Assembly: GCF_000583655.1 (NCBI RefSeq)
Contig: NZ_BAKI01000001.1
Span: forward strand, 1-64,000
DNA from: Lentilactobacillus farraginis DSM 18382 = JCM 14108
Lineage (GTDB): Bacteria > Bacillota > Bacilli > Lactobacillales > Lactobacillaceae
Direction of reading: 5' to 3'
DNA length: 64,000 nt
Position numbers and translations under genes: made by a program. Each line of letters opens with the position of its first letter. Within the stretch, counting starts at the first letter, position 1. Shown here piece by piece: positions 38,794-47,098 of the stretch. The notes beneath the pieces were generated by a model that saw nothing but the letters and a program-made list of their open reading frames with translations, was not told the origin of the DNA and searched no databases.

Positions 38794-40170
38794 TTATTTT
38801 GGTGACGCAACTTTACTTGTAATTGATTTACCAATAAATAAGATCAACAGCCAAATAATCGAACCGATTAGCGCGATTAGTGTATCCGTCTTTAAGACCA
38901 AAACAACACCTACAAATGTTAAAAACGCCAAAACAAAGTAATCTGAAAAAGGATAAAATGGCATCTTAAAAGTCGATTTGTGTGTCGTCGATCCTTTCTT
39001 TAAGTTTTTTCGATATCGCAAATGTGCTAAAACGATCATTCCCCAAACAAATAGAAAACAGGTCGTTGTCACACTTGAAATAAAGCTAAACACATCGCCG
39101 GGCATTAAAATGCTCAAAACAACAATTAGTGCGATCACACAGGTTGAAAAGAGAATCGCATTAAATGGAATTTGGCGACGGGACAATCGGCCAACAGTTT
39201 GGTGAAACTTTGACTTACCATTGTAAGTCATTGAAAACATCATTCTTCCGGTGGTAAAAATCGAACTGTTGCAGGCAGAAATCGAAGCTGACAGAACAAC
39301 AAAGTTGATAATGGTTGCTGCCGAACGAATGCCGATACCGGAAAAGACCTGCACAAACGGGCTGGATGATGGTGATACATGCTGCCATGGAAAGATACTC
39401 ATTAAAGCCAAAAGGGAACCAACGTAAAATAGTAATACCCGGGTTGGCACCTCGTTAATACTTTTAGGGATTGTCACTTCCGGATCCTGAGTTTCAGAGG
39501 CCGTCATCCCGATCATTTCAATTCCGGCAAAGCCGAAAAGAACCATCTGAAAAGACAAAACAAAGCCCGAAATACCATTCGCAAAAAAGCCGCCGCTTAA
39601 AATATTACCAAGCTCAGCATGTCCGAATGGTGTTTTATAATGCACCAATACCAAAATAATCCCAATAACGATTAACGCTACAATTGCTGTAATTTTAATG
39701 ATTGAAAGCCAGAATTCAGTTTCTCCGAACGCAGAAACGGCAATAATATTGACTAAAAATAAAATCACCAAAACAACTAAGCTGGTAAGCCAAACTGGAA
39801 TTTTTGGAAACCAGAATTGAACATATAGCCCCGTTGCGGTTAAATCCGCCATCGCAATTGATATCCAACAGGTCCAGTAAGTCCACCCAATTACAAAGCC
39901 GGCTTTTTCACCCAAGTATTTTTTTATAAAAAATACAAATGAATTGCCGCCAAGGTCGGATAGAAGTAATTCCCCCAATGCACGCATTAATAAAAAGCAA
40001 GCAAAGCCTGCCAATAAGTAAGCAAGAATAATTGACGGTCCCGCAAGGTGAATTGATTGCCCGGCGCCCAAAAAGAGTCCGGTTCCGATTGTACCACCCA
40101 AAGCAATCAGTTGAACGTGACGATTTTTTAAGCCACGTGAGAGTTGGTGATCGTCATTTTGGCTTTCCAA
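38794..40170 (-). CDS. Amino-acid permease, AAT/APC family
   Basis: Proton-coupled amino-acid importer with 12 predicted membrane helices in 458 residues. The first helices carry the APC signature LGGTIGTGLFLGAGQSI near 26-42 and ALGELLLSDL. The hydrophilic N terminus MESQNDDHQLSRGLKNRHVQLIA resembles CycA/D-serine-D-alanine-glycine transporters, but substrate cannot be fixed from sequence. The start is TTG 40170, 6 bases after AAGGAGGGC. It is flanked by terminators on both sides, so it is monocistronic. Confidence 0.9.
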   Translation of the reverse strand: MESQNDDHQLSRGLKNRHVQLIALGGTIGTGLFLGAGQSIHLAGPSIILAYLLAGFACFLLMRALGELLLSDLGGNSFVFFIKKYLGEKAGFVIGWTYWTCWISIAMADLTATGLYVQFWFPKIPVWLTSLVVLVILFLVNIIAVSAFGETEFWLSIIKITAIVALIVIGIILVLVHYKTPFGHAELGNILSGGFFANGISGFVLSFQMVLFGFAGIEMIGMTASETQDPEVTIPKSINEVPTRVLLFYVGSLLALMSIFPWQHVSPSSSPFVQVFSGIGIRSAATIINFVVLSASISACNSSIFTTGRMMFSMTYNGKSKFHQTVGRLSRRQIPFNAILFSTCVIALIVVLSILMPGDVFSFISSVTTTCFLFVWGMIVLAHLRYRKNLKKGSTTHKSTFKMPFYPFSDYFVLAFLTFVGVVLVLKTDTLIALIGSIIWLLILFIGKSITSKVASPK

Positions 40171-40225
40171 AAAAAGCCCTCCTTTTTCTTAAATTAGAAA
40201 ATAGTTAAATAAACTTTTTAAACAA

Positions 40226-40267
40226 AGAGGCCGAAACAAAACACAAACCGTTTTGCAATCAGCCTCT
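40226..40267 (-). terminator. Terminator after ackA
   Basis: On the minus strand AGAGGC pairs with GCCTCT around a ~30-nt loop that itself contains CAAAAC/GTTTTG-type pairs; a T-rich stretch follows. It lies 63 bases past the ackA stop. Confidence 0.6.
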
Positions 40268-40329
40268 ACAAAAATGATTAGATTAATTAAAAAATACCAT
40301 TCTTTGTTTTGATCATAATTTTGAATTTA

Positions 40330-41523
40330 TTATTCTTTACGTAATCTTTCAATATCACGAACAATCATTAACTCTTCGTCAGTTGGAATTAAAAGCGTTT
40401 TAACAGTTGCGTCTTCTGCTGACAAGTCTCTTTCTTCGCCACGAATGTCATTCTTCTTAGGATCGACCTTAATGCCAAAATAACCCAACTTATCAGTTAC
40501 TTCTTGACGAATCATAATATCATTTTCGCCAATCCCGGCTGTAAAGACCAGCGCATCGATGCCACCCATTTCAGCAACATAGCTCCCAATGTATCGAATA
40601 ATCCGGTTCTTAAAGATTTCACGAGCCAGCATTGCTCGATGATTTTCGTGCATGACGCCTTCGATTTCACGCATATCGGCCGAAACACCCGAAACGCCAA
40701 CCAAACCGGACTTATGATTCAAAATATCAACCATATCGTCCATGTTTTTGATGTGCGCTTTTTCCATCACATACTGAAGCGCCGAAGGGTCAACATCGCC
40801 TGAACGAGTTGCCATTGTAATCCCGGCAACTGGTGAGAAGCCCATGGATGTATCGAAAGATTTGCCGTCTTTAATAGCGTCAATTGAAGCACCGGCCCCC
40901 AAATGAAGCACAACTAATTTCAGATCTGCCAATGGTTTGCCGAGCATTTTAGCAGCTCGCTGGGAAACATAACGGTAACTGGTTCCGTGAGCGCCATATT
41001 TACGTACTTTATAATTTTGGTAATATTCATAAGGCAAGCTATACATATAGTTGATTTCAGGTAATGTCGTATGGAAAGAAGTATCAAAAACCGCAATACT
41101 AATCGTGTTGGGTAAAATCTTCTTAAATGCTTTGATTCCAAGAATAGCTGCTGGTTCATGAAGCGGCGCAAATTCTGTTAAGCTTTCAATTTTCTTGATA
41201 ACATCATCATCAATAACAACTGAATCCTTAAAGTCCTCACCACCAGCCACAATTCGGTGACCAACACCGGTAATTTCATTATAATCTTTGATAATGTTTA
41301 AACTTAAAAGCTTATCAAGCACCAGTTGAATGGCCTGTTCATGATTGTCAATGTCAAGGGTATCTTTGTATTTCTTACCGTCATCATATTTAATTGAAAC
41401 AGATGATGAACCCAACCCAATCCGATCAATTGCCCCACTTGATAAAACAGTTTCCTCAGGCATTTGGAACAATTTGTACTTTAATGTGGAACTACCAGCG
41501 TTAATTGCAATCGATTTTCCCAT
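40330..41523 (-). CDS. ackA: Acetate kinase
   Basis: Interconverts acetyl phosphate plus ADP and acetate plus ATP. The 397-residue protein shows the ASKHA-fold signatures: AINAGSSTLKYKLF near residue 5, VGHRIVAGGEDF near 86 (His and Arg of the acetate site), AVFDTSFHTTLPE near 143, and VLHLGAGASID near 200. ATG 41523 follows GAGGAGT. It is the last gene after comG and the YtxK-like gene, 22 bases after the latter, an order shared by many lactobacilli. Confidence 0.97.
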   Translation of the reverse strand: MGKSIAINAGSSTLKYKLFQMPEETVLSSGAIDRIGLGSSSVSIKYDDGKKYKDTLDIDNHEQAIQLVLDKLLSLNIIKDYNEITGVGHRIVAGGEDFKDSVVIDDDVIKKIESLTEFAPLHEPAAILGIKAFKKILPNTISIAVFDTSFHTTLPEINYMYSLPYEYYQNYKVRKYGAHGTSYRYVSQRAAKMLGKPLADLKLVVLHLGAGASIDAIKDGKSFDTSMGFSPVAGITMATRSGDVDPSALQYVMEKAHIKNMDDMVDILNHKSGLVGVSGVSADMREIEGVMHENHRAMLAREIFKNRIIRYIGSYVAEMGGIDALVFTAGIGENDIMIRQEVTDKLGYFGIKVDPKKNDIRGEERDLSAEDATVKTLLIPTDEELMIVRDIERLRKE

Positions 41524-41545
41524 CGTAATATTACTCCTCTATCTA

Positions 41546-42559
41546 TTATTGTAAAAGATCCTTCTTTTGCCAATCGTCAATTTCAGTTAAGAATTTTTGG
41601 AATGCCGACCGATCCTTAAATGAAGGGAATTCTCCCAACATAATCGGACTAGCCTGTTTGGCATTGCCACCCGACTTCTGCAAAATCATAATTGCTTTTT
41701 GAGAAGCTTTATTTTGAAAAAGTTCACTTGGCAAATTTAAAAGGCCTTGTAAATATACATTACCCTGCATCCACTTAAGCAGTTGCTTGGCTTCATTCGT
41801 TTTAAACAATTGACTAGGCACGAGAAAAAAGCCAAACCCGCCATTTCTAACATGATCCATGGCAAATTCTATCAGTAAATGGTGAACATAAGAGTGGCCG
41901 TTACTGGAACGCGTACGGAATCCCTTGGTGTTTTCATCAATTGGATAATACCCAATCGGTAAATCGCTGATGACAACGTCCACTACTGGTGCCAAAACAT
42001 TTTGAATGGTGTCTTCATGGAATAATTCCGCATGAATATGCTGAATGTCAAAAGAACTGGCAGCCAGCTCAAACATCGCATCGTCATTTTCAATTCCGGA
42101 AACCGCGGGCTTGATATGAAGATTATTATCAAGTTGATTATAAACCGCAGTTAATAAATTACCCGTTCCCATTGCCGGATCCAGCAGAGATAATTGTTTT
42201 TGCCCACTGAAAATTCCAGAAATGATGTAACCGATGATATCAGCTATTGTGTCCGGAGTTATCTGATAATTTGCCTGAATCTTATCAACTCGGGTCGCTT
42301 TCAATACAGCCATTTGAATTGATTTGCGCAATGTTTCGGCATCATAATCATCCCGTTTGAACTCGGCATATTTATGGTCAACCTTTTTTGCATCAGCACT
42401 AGTCAATCCTAAAGCATCAACATCGCCACTTTGAACTGTATCCAACACCTCGATTAGCGAATCCAAGTATGACTGATCCTTTTGTTTCTGAACAATCTCG
42501 GTGACTTCGTTAAGGATATTAAAGAAGCGTTCGATTTGTCCTTCTGCCAGAACACTCAA
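41546..42559 (-). CDS. Class I SAM-dependent methyltransferase (YtxK-like), no AUG start
   Basis: N6-adenine-type methyltransferase fold with motif I LSLLDPAMGTGNLL near 145 and catalytic motif ISDLPIGYYP, where the usual NPPY is DLPIGYY. An N-terminal helical domain of ~100 residues precedes it. This gene sits between comG and ackA in lactobacilli and in Bacillus (ytxK); target unknown. The start is unclear: the AAAAGGAG site (42560-42567) is followed immediately by an in-frame TTG (42559) and, 9 bases on, by CTG (42550), with no ATG or GTG in reach. I mark TTG, but CTG is better spaced. A sequence error is possible. Confidence 0.88.
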   Translation of the reverse strand: MSVLAEGQIERFFNILNEVTEIVQKQKDQSYLDSLIEVLDTVQSGDVDALGLTSADAKKVDHKYAEFKRDDYDAETLRKSIQMAVLKATRVDKIQANYQITPDTIADIIGYIISGIFSGQKQLSLLDPAMGTGNLLTAVYNQLDNNLHIKPAVSGIENDDAMFELAASSFDIQHIHAELFHEDTIQNVLAPVVDVVISDLPIGYYPIDENTKGFRTRSSNGHSYVHHLLIEFAMDHVRNGGFGFFLVPSQLFKTNEAKQLLKWMQGNVYLQGLLNLPSELFQNKASQKAIMILQKSGGNAKQASPIMLGEFPSFKDRSAFQKFLTEIDDWQKKDLLQ

Positions 42560-42642
42560 CTCCTTTTCACAAATTACTATAATACTACTAAATACTACCA
42601 GAAAAGGCTTCATTAATTCAAGTGGCTTTATCATAATATTAA

Positions 42643-42924
42643 CTAACGATGTGCTTTTGTGATTTGATTCACGACTTGATTTGAGCTATTTTTTAACGAC
42701 TTCCTATTAATTTTAACGACCTGCCGATATTTTTTCTGGTAAATTTGAGTCATTGTATCGATAGTCTCAATTTTTTGTTTGTAGGAAACACACTGAAAAA
42801 CCAAGCAGGTAAAAATAACACTGATAAAAATAATTGCAACCACCGTCAATGAACCATTTCGGTGGTTATTTAACCGCCAGCCTGGAATACGCCTGATGTT
42901 TTTCACCGTTTTTAAAGACCACAC
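42643..42924 (-). CDS. comGG: ComGG-like competence pilus protein
   Basis: Last gene of the comG operon. It has one N-terminal membrane helix (residues ~25-45, LTVVAIIFISVIFTCLVF) after a short basic segment, then a helical, Lys/Gln-rich tail. It lacks a clear prepilin peptidase site, as ComGG proteins often do. The exact start is uncertain (GTG 42924 or a GTG six codons later), and it overlaps comGF by up to 59 bases. The assignment rests on position and topology. Confidence 0.7.
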   Translation of the reverse strand: MWSLKTVKNIRRIPGWRLNNHRNGSLTVVAIIFISVIFTCLVFQCVSYKQKIETIDTMTQIYQKKYRQVVKINRKSLKNSSNQVVNQITKAHR

Positions 42925-43300
42925 TGGTTATTAGCCCCCTTCCACTTCTCTGCCAGTGTACTTCCCGGACATTGGTCAGAGTTGGTACATGACCAAGATT
43001 ATCCCCTGTAAACCGTAGCATATCCTGATATTTCTGCATGTGGTAACGTTTCTTAGTAGCTAAACTGTACAATAGCACATCATCATTTCGAAGCCGCAAA
43101 ACTTTAAAATCAAAGTGATCGGATTCAAGTAAATTAATGGCAGCATAAAAATCAGTCGTTTGTGAACTAAATGTGCGAACCATAAAGTTTGTCATCGTGA
43201 TAATCGTCCAAATTGCCAAGACGCAAACAAATAGATTGATCATACTTTCCACTAATAGATAACCAGGTCGGCGGTTATTTTTGATGAAGCTGATCTTCAT
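42866..43300 (-). CDS. comGF: ComGF-like minor pseudopilin
   Basis: Protein of 144 residues with an N-terminal helix (RPGYLLVESMINLFVCVLAIW) of pseudopilin type, then a globular part containing the family segment DDVLLYSLATKKRYHMQKYQDMLRF and the ending SVVFKNGEKHQAYSRLAVK. It is a minor pseudopilin of the competence transformation pilus. It overlaps comGE by 26 bases. Confidence 0.85.
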   Translation of the reverse strand: MKISFIKNNRRPGYLLVESMINLFVCVLAIWTIITMTNFMVRTFSSQTTDFYAAINLLESDHFDFKVLRLRNDDVLLYSLATKKRYHMQKYQDMLRFTGDNLGHVPTLTNVREVHWQRSGRGLITSVVFKNGEKHQAYSRLAVK

Positions 43301-43469
43301 AACGATTCCTTTCTGTCATCATCGTTTGCTGATGATTATCAATTTGCCGATTCATTTGTCGAGTTATGCCAATATAAAAAATACTGAACAGCGAAATGAT
43401 TGTTAAACCGATGATTGAATCAACCAGTGCAAAACCGTCGTGATTATTTTTGCTCAACTTTAAAGCCAC
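43275..43469 (-). CDS. comGE: ComGE-like minor pseudopilin
   Basis: Short protein with a prepilin-type signature NNHDGFALVDSIIGLTIISLF, i.e. GFALVD before the hydrophobic helix. The start is either GTG 43469 or TTG 43457; both lie within the 3' end of comGD, giving 60-64 residues, shorter than Bacillus ComGE. It lies between comGD and comGF. Assignment is by signature and gene order. Confidence 0.72.
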   Translation of the reverse strand: MALKLSKNNHDGFALVDSIIGLTIISLFSIFYIGITRQMNRQIDNHQQTMMTERNRYEDQLHQK

Positions 43470-43878
43470 TCCATCCCAATTGAATTTTTTGTAAGTAGAT
43501 TCGCTTGCCACCGTCAGCCTGCCAATAAACCGTCGTCGGAGAGGAATAGCCATCCGGATTTATAAATAACCGTCTGGTATTATGCGGCCGTATCTGACGC
43601 GGGCATTGCAAAATCTGTTTTTTTAAAGATGCTTGATAAGGAATAAACGCTATCTGACCCTGCCCCGCTTCTATCAACACTTCGTACTTGCAGTGCTTGG
43701 CAATCGCCTGCTGTTGTGTCCGGGACCAACATGTTTGAAACGAACGCCAAAAGAGCGCTTCATCCGGATGCTTCTGATTAATTATTGAAATCAGCATTAA
43801 ATTAATTAGAAGGGCGCTCGCTAAAATCCCCAAATAAATAATCAGCTCCAGAACGGTAAACCCCTTTCTATTTGCCAT
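43444..43878 (-). CDS. comGD: ComGD-like minor pseudopilin
   Basis: Protein of 144 residues from ATG 43878, which overlaps the end of comGC (…SDGK) by 11 bases. Prepilin cleavage motif KGFTVLELIIYLGILA at residues 5-20 is followed by a globular domain rich in basic residues with several Cys (WCSR/CKYE/QCPRQ-type). It is processed by ComC in the family and assembled in the competence pilus. Confidence 0.85.
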   Translation of the reverse strand: MANRKGFTVLELIIYLGILASALLINLMLISIINQKHPDEALFWRSFQTCWSRTQQQAIAKHCKYEVLIEAGQGQIAFIPYQASLKKQILQCPRQIRPHNTRRLFINPDGYSSPTTVYWQADGGKRIYLQKIQLGWSGFKVEQK

Positions 43879-44182
43879 CGCTTTTTGAAATTTTAATGCC
43901 CGCTTTTTTGGCCTGAGCAACCTGTTTGGCTGTCAAATAACCATCTTTTGCCAACGCTTCGTATGAGATATGGTCATTATTCGGATGTTGACTTTGATAC
44001 GCATCAACTTGGGCCTTGACCATTGACTTCATAGCTGAAGTGTGAATGGTTTGCGCGTGGTTTCTTTGATTTGCTAAATTAGGGATAACAATCATGATTA
44101 ATAACGAAATAATAAACAACACAATCGTCATTTCAATTAAAGTAAAACCGGACCGAACGTTCTTGTTACTTTTTTTAACCAT
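43868..44182 (-). CDS. comGC: Major competence pseudopilin ComGC
   Basis: Main subunit of the DNA-uptake pilus. The 104-residue protein has the type IV prepilin motif RSGFTLIEMTIVLFIISLLIMIVIP at residues 11-35, with cleavage expected after Gly12, then a soluble domain ending in KKAGIKISKSDGK. It starts 2 bases after comGB. All the other comG genes lie alongside, so the pilus locus appears complete. Confidence 0.94.
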   Translation of the reverse strand: MVKKSNKNVRSGFTLIEMTIVLFIISLLIMIVIPNLANQRNHAQTIHTSAMKSMVKAQVDAYQSQHPNNDHISYEALAKDGYLTAKQVAQAKKAGIKISKSDGK

Positions 44183-44184
44183 AT

Positions 44185-45246
44185 TTAATAAAGTCCTTTC
44201 ACTGAGTTATAAATTGGCAACAACAGTTGAAAATAAGTCGTAATAATGGTAATCCCAATAATTAAAAACATCGTTGGTTGAATAACGGCAATCAGCTTAT
44301 TTGTTGTCATAATCATCTCATCAAACATCAATCTTGAATATGCCGTCATCGAATTGGCCATCTCCTCAATCGTGTCGCCGGAATTTAGAAATTTGATAAT
44401 CTCCCGAGGAATAAACGGATGGGTATCAATAACTTTCTTAAGGGAATTTCCCTTAGTCAAAGCGCTGTTTAACTGTTTTCCCAATGCGTAAATAATTGAC
44501 GCCTGTTTTTGGCTCGACAAGGTTTCATAAATTTCTTTAACACTAAGACCGTTTTTTAAAAGCGTAGCTAAATTACTCGCCAAGTAGTAGGCTAGATAAT
44601 TCTTAAACAATCTACCAAATATCGGTATCTTAACCGCAATTGATGCTCTGACCAAAGGTGGCTGTTTAAGCAAATAGGTAACTGCCACAATGAGCAGACC
44701 GGATACTCCCATTGCTCCCCATTTAAGTAACGACAAATTAAAAAAGTTGGAACGGTTTGCCGAAACACTGGGAAGCAGCGTTTCAATTTGTGGAAAGACA
44801 ACCACATGAATCAAAACAATGAGAATCAAAAGAATCAAGCAAAGAAATAACGGGTAAACCATCATCGTTTTTATTTTGCGGATTTGTTTGATCTTAAGGC
44901 GGTTAAACATCGCCAACTCCTGTAAAACGTTTTGAAGCTGGCCGTGTTTTTCGGCGATTAGAATTTGATAGTATGCCTGCGGCGCAATCAGTGGCTGAAG
45001 ACATTGCGAAAAGTCCAAACCGGTTTGCAACCCGTGGATGATTTTTTCCGTTCCTTTTTTCAAAGATTGATCGGTCTGACAAATAAATTTCAATGCAGCT
45101 GTCAATGAAAAACCGATTTTCAGTAAATTTGCCAACGTGCTAAAAAATTCTGCCTGGGTTGCCGTATTCCACCGATTATCCGAATTGAAAGTCAATCGCA
45201 GTTTTTCGGGAAATTTGTTGCTTGATAACTGCTTCTTCGAGTTCAT
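44185..45246 (-). CDS. comGB: Competence pilus membrane platform protein ComGB
   Basis: Type II secretion F-domain protein that anchors pilus assembly. The protein has two GspF-like halves with membrane helices near residues 130-155, 180-200 and 325-350, and includes GFSLTAALKF and a NGLSVKEIYETL-type repeat. I chose ATG 45246 (353 residues), overlapping comGA by 71 bases; a longer start at 45267 is possible. It is followed directly by comGC. Confidence 0.92.
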   Translation of the reverse strand: MNSKKQLSSNKFPEKLRLTFNSDNRWNTATQAEFFSTLANLLKIGFSLTAALKFICQTDQSLKKGTEKIIHGLQTGLDFSQCLQPLIAPQAYYQILIAEKHGQLQNVLQELAMFNRLKIKQIRKIKTMMVYPLFLCLILLILIVLIHVVVFPQIETLLPSVSANRSNFFNLSLLKWGAMGVSGLLIVAVTYLLKQPPLVRASIAVKIPIFGRLFKNYLAYYLASNLATLLKNGLSVKEIYETLSSQKQASIIYALGKQLNSALTKGNSLKKVIDTHPFIPREIIKFLNSGDTIEEMANSMTAYSRLMFDEMIMTTNKLIAVIQPTMFLIIGITIITTYFQLLLPIYNSVKGLY

Positions 45247-46147
45247 TCTGCCATTCGCTCCAATCATAAGAAGTTTTAGCCATCAGTTCGGCCAATAAAT
45301 GGCATTTTAATAATGCCTTTCGTTCACCGCTCTTTACCGGAATTAAACGCTGATAGCAAATCGCCGTTACGGCCTGCAGGATAAATGATTCTGCAACGCC
45401 TAATTGCAACAGCCTGTTAATAACACCTTTGGGGCTTTGCGCATGAATTGTCGAATAAACCAAATGGCCACTCAAAGCCGCCCTAACAGCTGCTTTGGCT
45501 GTCAAGACATCCCTAATTTCGCCGATAATAAAGATATCCGGTCGGTGACGCAAACCAACTTTAATCAAATCCGAATAATCCATTCCGGCCTCATGGTTTA
45601 CCTGGAGCTGTAAATAATCAGGCTGCTTAATTTCAACTGGATCTTCAATGGTCATCACAACTTTGTCAGCCTTAATTTGATTTACCAAATTATAGATACT
45701 GGTTGTCTTACCGGAATCGGTTGGCCCGGAAAAAATAATTAATCCCCGCCGTTTGGATACTTGATGAACCTTCCATAAATCTTCCTGTGTAAGAAATGCG
45801 GTTTTAATCTCTTGCAGATCATAAATAATCCGAATAACCATTGATTCGGTTCCTGAAAAGTCACCAACTGAAGATAATCTTAACGAATAATGTCTATCTG
45901 CCAATTGCCACGCCATCGCGCCAACTTGCGGCCGTCGATTCTCGCTTATCGCCATGTCAGCCATATACTTGCAGTAATTAATCATTCGCCGGGCTCTCGT
46001 TTCTGAAACAGTTGCCCAGGTTGTCAATGTTTGAGCATCTCGAATTTTAATTTGATACTGATTACCAAATGGTAAGAAGTAAATATCGCTGGCACGACGT
46101 TTAATCGCCTCACCATATAATTTAGCAATTTGTGCATCTATTTCCAT
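45176..46147 (-). CDS. comGA: Competence pilus assembly ATPase ComGA
   Basis: GspE/PilB-type traffic ATPase powering pilus assembly. The Walker A is FSGPTDSGKTTSIYN near residue 135, the Asp box region is MTIEDPVEI, the Walker B segment is IFIIGEIRD near 205, and the His box is LSGHLVYSTIHAQSP. Length is 323 residues, typical of lactobacilli, with no zinc-binding C-terminal motif. ATG 46147 follows GAGGTG. It is the first gene of the operon; no standard promoter or ComX-type box could be supported upstream. Confidence 0.95.
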   Translation of the reverse strand: MEIDAQIAKLYGEAIKRRASDIYFLPFGNQYQIKIRDAQTLTTWATVSETRARRMINYCKYMADMAISENRRPQVGAMAWQLADRHYSLRLSSVGDFSGTESMVIRIIYDLQEIKTAFLTQEDLWKVHQVSKRRGLIIFSGPTDSGKTTSIYNLVNQIKADKVVMTIEDPVEIKQPDYLQLQVNHEAGMDYSDLIKVGLRHRPDIFIIGEIRDVLTAKAAVRAALSGHLVYSTIHAQSPKGVINRLLQLGVAESFILQAVTAICYQRLIPVKSGERKALLKCHLLAELMAKTSYDWSEWQNELEEAVIKQQISRKTAIDFQFG

Positions 46148-46199
46148 TAGCTTTCACCTCACAGTAAATAAATACGATTAAGTGAATGCTTTTTTTCGA

Positions 46200-46245
46200 A
46201 AAAAAGTCAACCAAAAGTTTTTACTTTTGGTTGACTTTCTTTTTT
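46200..46245. terminator. Terminator between yebC and comGA
   Basis: AAAGTCAACCAAAAG (46203-46217) pairs perfectly with CTTTTGGTTGACTTT (46224-46238), a 15-bp stem with A and T runs on both sides. It ends the yebC transcript upstream of the comG operon. Confidence 0.92.
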
Positions 46246-46270
46246 TAGCTACAAGTTATTATTCTGATCT

Positions 46271-47005
46271 TTAACTGTTTTCCGGCAATACAGCAGCTTC
46301 ATAGACGTCTTGAACATCATCATTGTTTTCAAGCTCGTCAATCAAGCCGGTATATTGGGAAATCTTTTCTTCCGGAACTTCGGTTGTCGTTTCTGGAAAC
46401 AACCTGACTTCGGCGGTATCCAAATCATACCCCTTCTTTTGCAATTCATCACGAACAGACGTCATTGCCGAAGGATCGGTATAAATCTGAAAAGTCTCGT
46501 CAGTTGTCTTCATATCGTCAGCACCGGCATCCAGCGCATCCATCAATACGTCGTCTTCGCTCTTGTCCAAGCCTTCGCGAAGAATTTCAATAAATCCCTT
46601 GCGGTCAAACATATATGAAACCGATCCACTGGCCCCTAATGAACCGCCATGGTGTGTAAAAGCGGAACGAATTGCGGCAGCAGTCCGGTTTTTATTGTCT
46701 GTTAAAGCAGAAACCATAATTGCCGTGCCACCGGGTCCATAACCTTCATAGGTGATTTCTTCGAATTTGGCGCCACCGATTCCCGAAGCCTTGTCAATTG
46801 CGCGTTGAACGTTATCTTTCGGCATGTTGGCAGCTCGAGCTTTTTCCATTACCAACCGTAATTGAGGATTGTTTTCTGGATCAGGATCACCTGCTTTAGC
46901 GGCTTGATACAAGTCACGTGATATTTTTTGGAAAATCTTTCCACGTTTAGCATCCTGGGCGTTTTTACGTCCCTGAATGTTATGCCATTTTGAATGTCCT
47001 GACAT
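46271..47005 (-). CDS. yebC: YebC/PmpR family regulator or translation factor (TACO1-like)
   Basis: Protein of 244 residues with the invariant start [22 protein letters not shown] and the segments [16 protein letters not shown] and [13 protein letters not shown]. It is described as a transcription regulator in some bacteria and as a factor that rescues translation at proline stretches in others. ATG 47005 follows AGAGGAG. It lies between comG and ccpA with its own promoter and terminator. Confidence 0.96.
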   Translation of the reverse strand: MSGHSKWHNIQGRKNAQDAKRGKIFQKISRDLYQAAKAGDPDPENNPQLRLVMEKARAANMPKDNVQRAIDKASGIGGAKFEEITYEGYGPGGTAIMVSALTDNKNRTAAAIRSAFTHHGGSLGASGSVSYMFDRKGFIEILREGLDKSEDDVLMDALDAGADDMKTTDETFQIYTDPSAMTSVRDELQKKGYDLDTAEVRLFPETTTEVPEEKISQYTGLIDELENNDDVQDVYEAAVLPENS

Positions 47006-47027
47006 AATGACTCCTCTTTTCTAAAGT

Positions 47028-47055
47028 TTATTAGCTAGTTTCAAACATACGACAA
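47028..47055 (-). promoter_or_regulatory. Possible promoter of yebC
   Basis: On the minus strand TTGTCG (47050-47055), a 16-base spacer, then TAATAA (47028-47033). It lies immediately after the hairpin that ends ccpA. Confidence 0.4.
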
Positions 47056-47066
47056 TATCTTACCAG

Positions 47067-47098
47067 ATAAGAAGACCGGTTTCAAGCGTCCTTCTTAT
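47067..47098 (-). terminator. Hairpin overlapping the ccpA stop codon
   Basis: ATAAGAAG (47067-47074) pairs with CTTCTTAT (47091-47098), extended inward by GAC/GTC-type pairs. The 5' arm on the minus strand contains the ccpA stop codon. The T tract is short, so it may stabilise the mRNA end as much as terminate. Confidence 0.5.

Noticed and set aside
46148-46199. ComX/SigH-type box upstream of comGA
   Set aside because: No match to TACGAATA or a SigH -35/-10 pair; only an A/T-rich stretch with a GTATTTA-like segment.
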